Assembly: GCA_031288765.1 (NCBI GenBank)
Contig: JAITQV010000724.1
Span: 1 to 6,061 of the forward strand
Length of the DNA: 6,061 nt
Direction: 5' to 3'
From: Planctomycetaceae bacterium
Lineage (GTDB): Bacteria; Planctomycetota; Planctomycetia; Pirellulales; Thermoguttaceae
The notes beneath the pieces are model-generated. The model worked only from the letters and a program-made list of their open reading frames with translations. It searched no databases and was not told the DNA's origin. Position 1 is the stretch's first letter, and every line of letters starts with the position of its first letter. This document shows positions 5,779 to 6,061 of this stretch, piece by piece. The translations under genes were made by a program, and so were the position numbers.

Positions 5779-5833
5779 GGTAGGCAATCGTTCGCCGAAC
5801 GATTGCGTCGGCGTCAGCCGACCGTGAATTTGT
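5779..5833 (-). repeat. Two-hairpin intergenic element, right (inverted) copy
   Basis: On the plus strand GGTAG (5779-5783) is followed by hairpin 2, GCAATCGTT (5784-5792) with AACGATTGC (5798-5806). Hairpin 1 follows, GTCGGC-GTCA-GCCGAC (5807-5822), and then AATTTGT (5827-5833). Read on the minus strand the order and flanks match the copy at 281-351. Hairpin 2 has a short five-base tip here against 24 bases on the left. One stem pair differs by a compensatory change (T-A here, C-G there in the same orientation). Confidence 0.65.
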
Positions 5834-5858
5834 ACAATGTTGGATGTTTCGATTGTCT

Positions 5859-5939
5859 AGGGCTGAAAGCCCTTAATATCCTAGCGTAGGGCAACGCCCT
5901 ACGAAGAGGAATACAAATAAATTTAAGCCCTGGAAGGGC
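5859..5939. repeat. Cluster of three short GC hairpins of a second REP-like family
   Basis: Three compact hairpins follow one another: AGGGCT-GAA-AGCCCT (5859-5873), CGTAGGGC-AAC-GCCCTACG (5885-5903, a perfect 8-bp stem) and GCCCT-GGA-AGGGC (5927-5939). All have three-base loops and a GGGC/GCCC core. A looser CGCCC/GGGTG match at 5982-6000 may be a decayed fourth. I recall similar clusters from intergenic regions of repeat-rich planctomycete and gut-bacterial genomes. The rest of 5940-6061 shows no gene. Confidence 0.6.
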
Positions 5940-6061
5940 GCAATCCCCATAAATCCTAACATCGTATTTTTTAAATGATTACGCCCCGTTGGGTAGGGTG
6001 TTCAAAAGGACTATTTTTTTATGGTTCTCCAAACGTACAACACTGTAATTATAAGTACTTT

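Noticed and set aside
5721..5836. Riboswitch or tRNA in the upstream repeat region
   Set aside because: The hairpins are explained by an element present in inverted orientation on the other side of the gene, lie upstream of the predicted transcription start, and show no cloverleaf or known aptamer core.

Overview
The window holds one real gene, an autotransporter of 1,641 residues on the minus strand (472-5397). Repeat-rich intergenic DNA with no other gene I can support lies on both sides (1-471 and about 5541-6061). The protein has a Sec signal peptide, a very long repetitive beta-helical passenger and a C-terminal beta-barrel ending in Phe, so the organism has an outer membrane. Chlamydia-Pmp-like repeats (GGA[ILVF] with FxxN), followed by autotransporter-associated beta-strand repeats and small palindromic repeats in the spacers, suggest a bacterium of the PVC group, most likely a planctomycete-like lineage. 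That placement is an inference from protein style and repeats; there is no rRNA or housekeeping gene here to confirm it.

Layout, left to right. Positions 1-193 carry four copies of a small palindromic (REP-like) repeat in +,+,-,- order; the outer two form a perfect 30-base inverted repeat. Positions 214-376 hold a run of hairpins, including a two-hairpin element (281-351). Positions 377-471 separate these from the stop codon and show no convincing terminator. The gene fills 472-5397. Its control region reads leftward: an A/T-rich UP-like block, a perfect TTGACA -35 and a weak -10 (5547-5600), an mRNA that would start with a 5' stem-loop (5502-5540), a leader of about 140 bases, and a GGTGA ribosome binding site. 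Beyond that, 5661-5833 carries a second copy of the two-hairpin element in opposite orientation plus several short repeated words, and 5859-5939 carries three compact hairpins of another repeat family.

The autotransporter would be exported by Sec, inserted in the outer membrane by its barrel, and display a beta-helix of about 1,150 residues. It is a probable adhesin or surface-structure protein; no enzyme motif is visible. The points most worth following are (i) the two-hairpin element in inverted copies on either side of the gene, with a compensatory base change in one stem; (ii) the internal architecture, with 15 GGA repeats whose sequence type shifts along the protein and two similar cap-like segments suggesting fused passenger modules; and (iii) in-frame identical DNA words inside the repeats that could allow repeat-number change.
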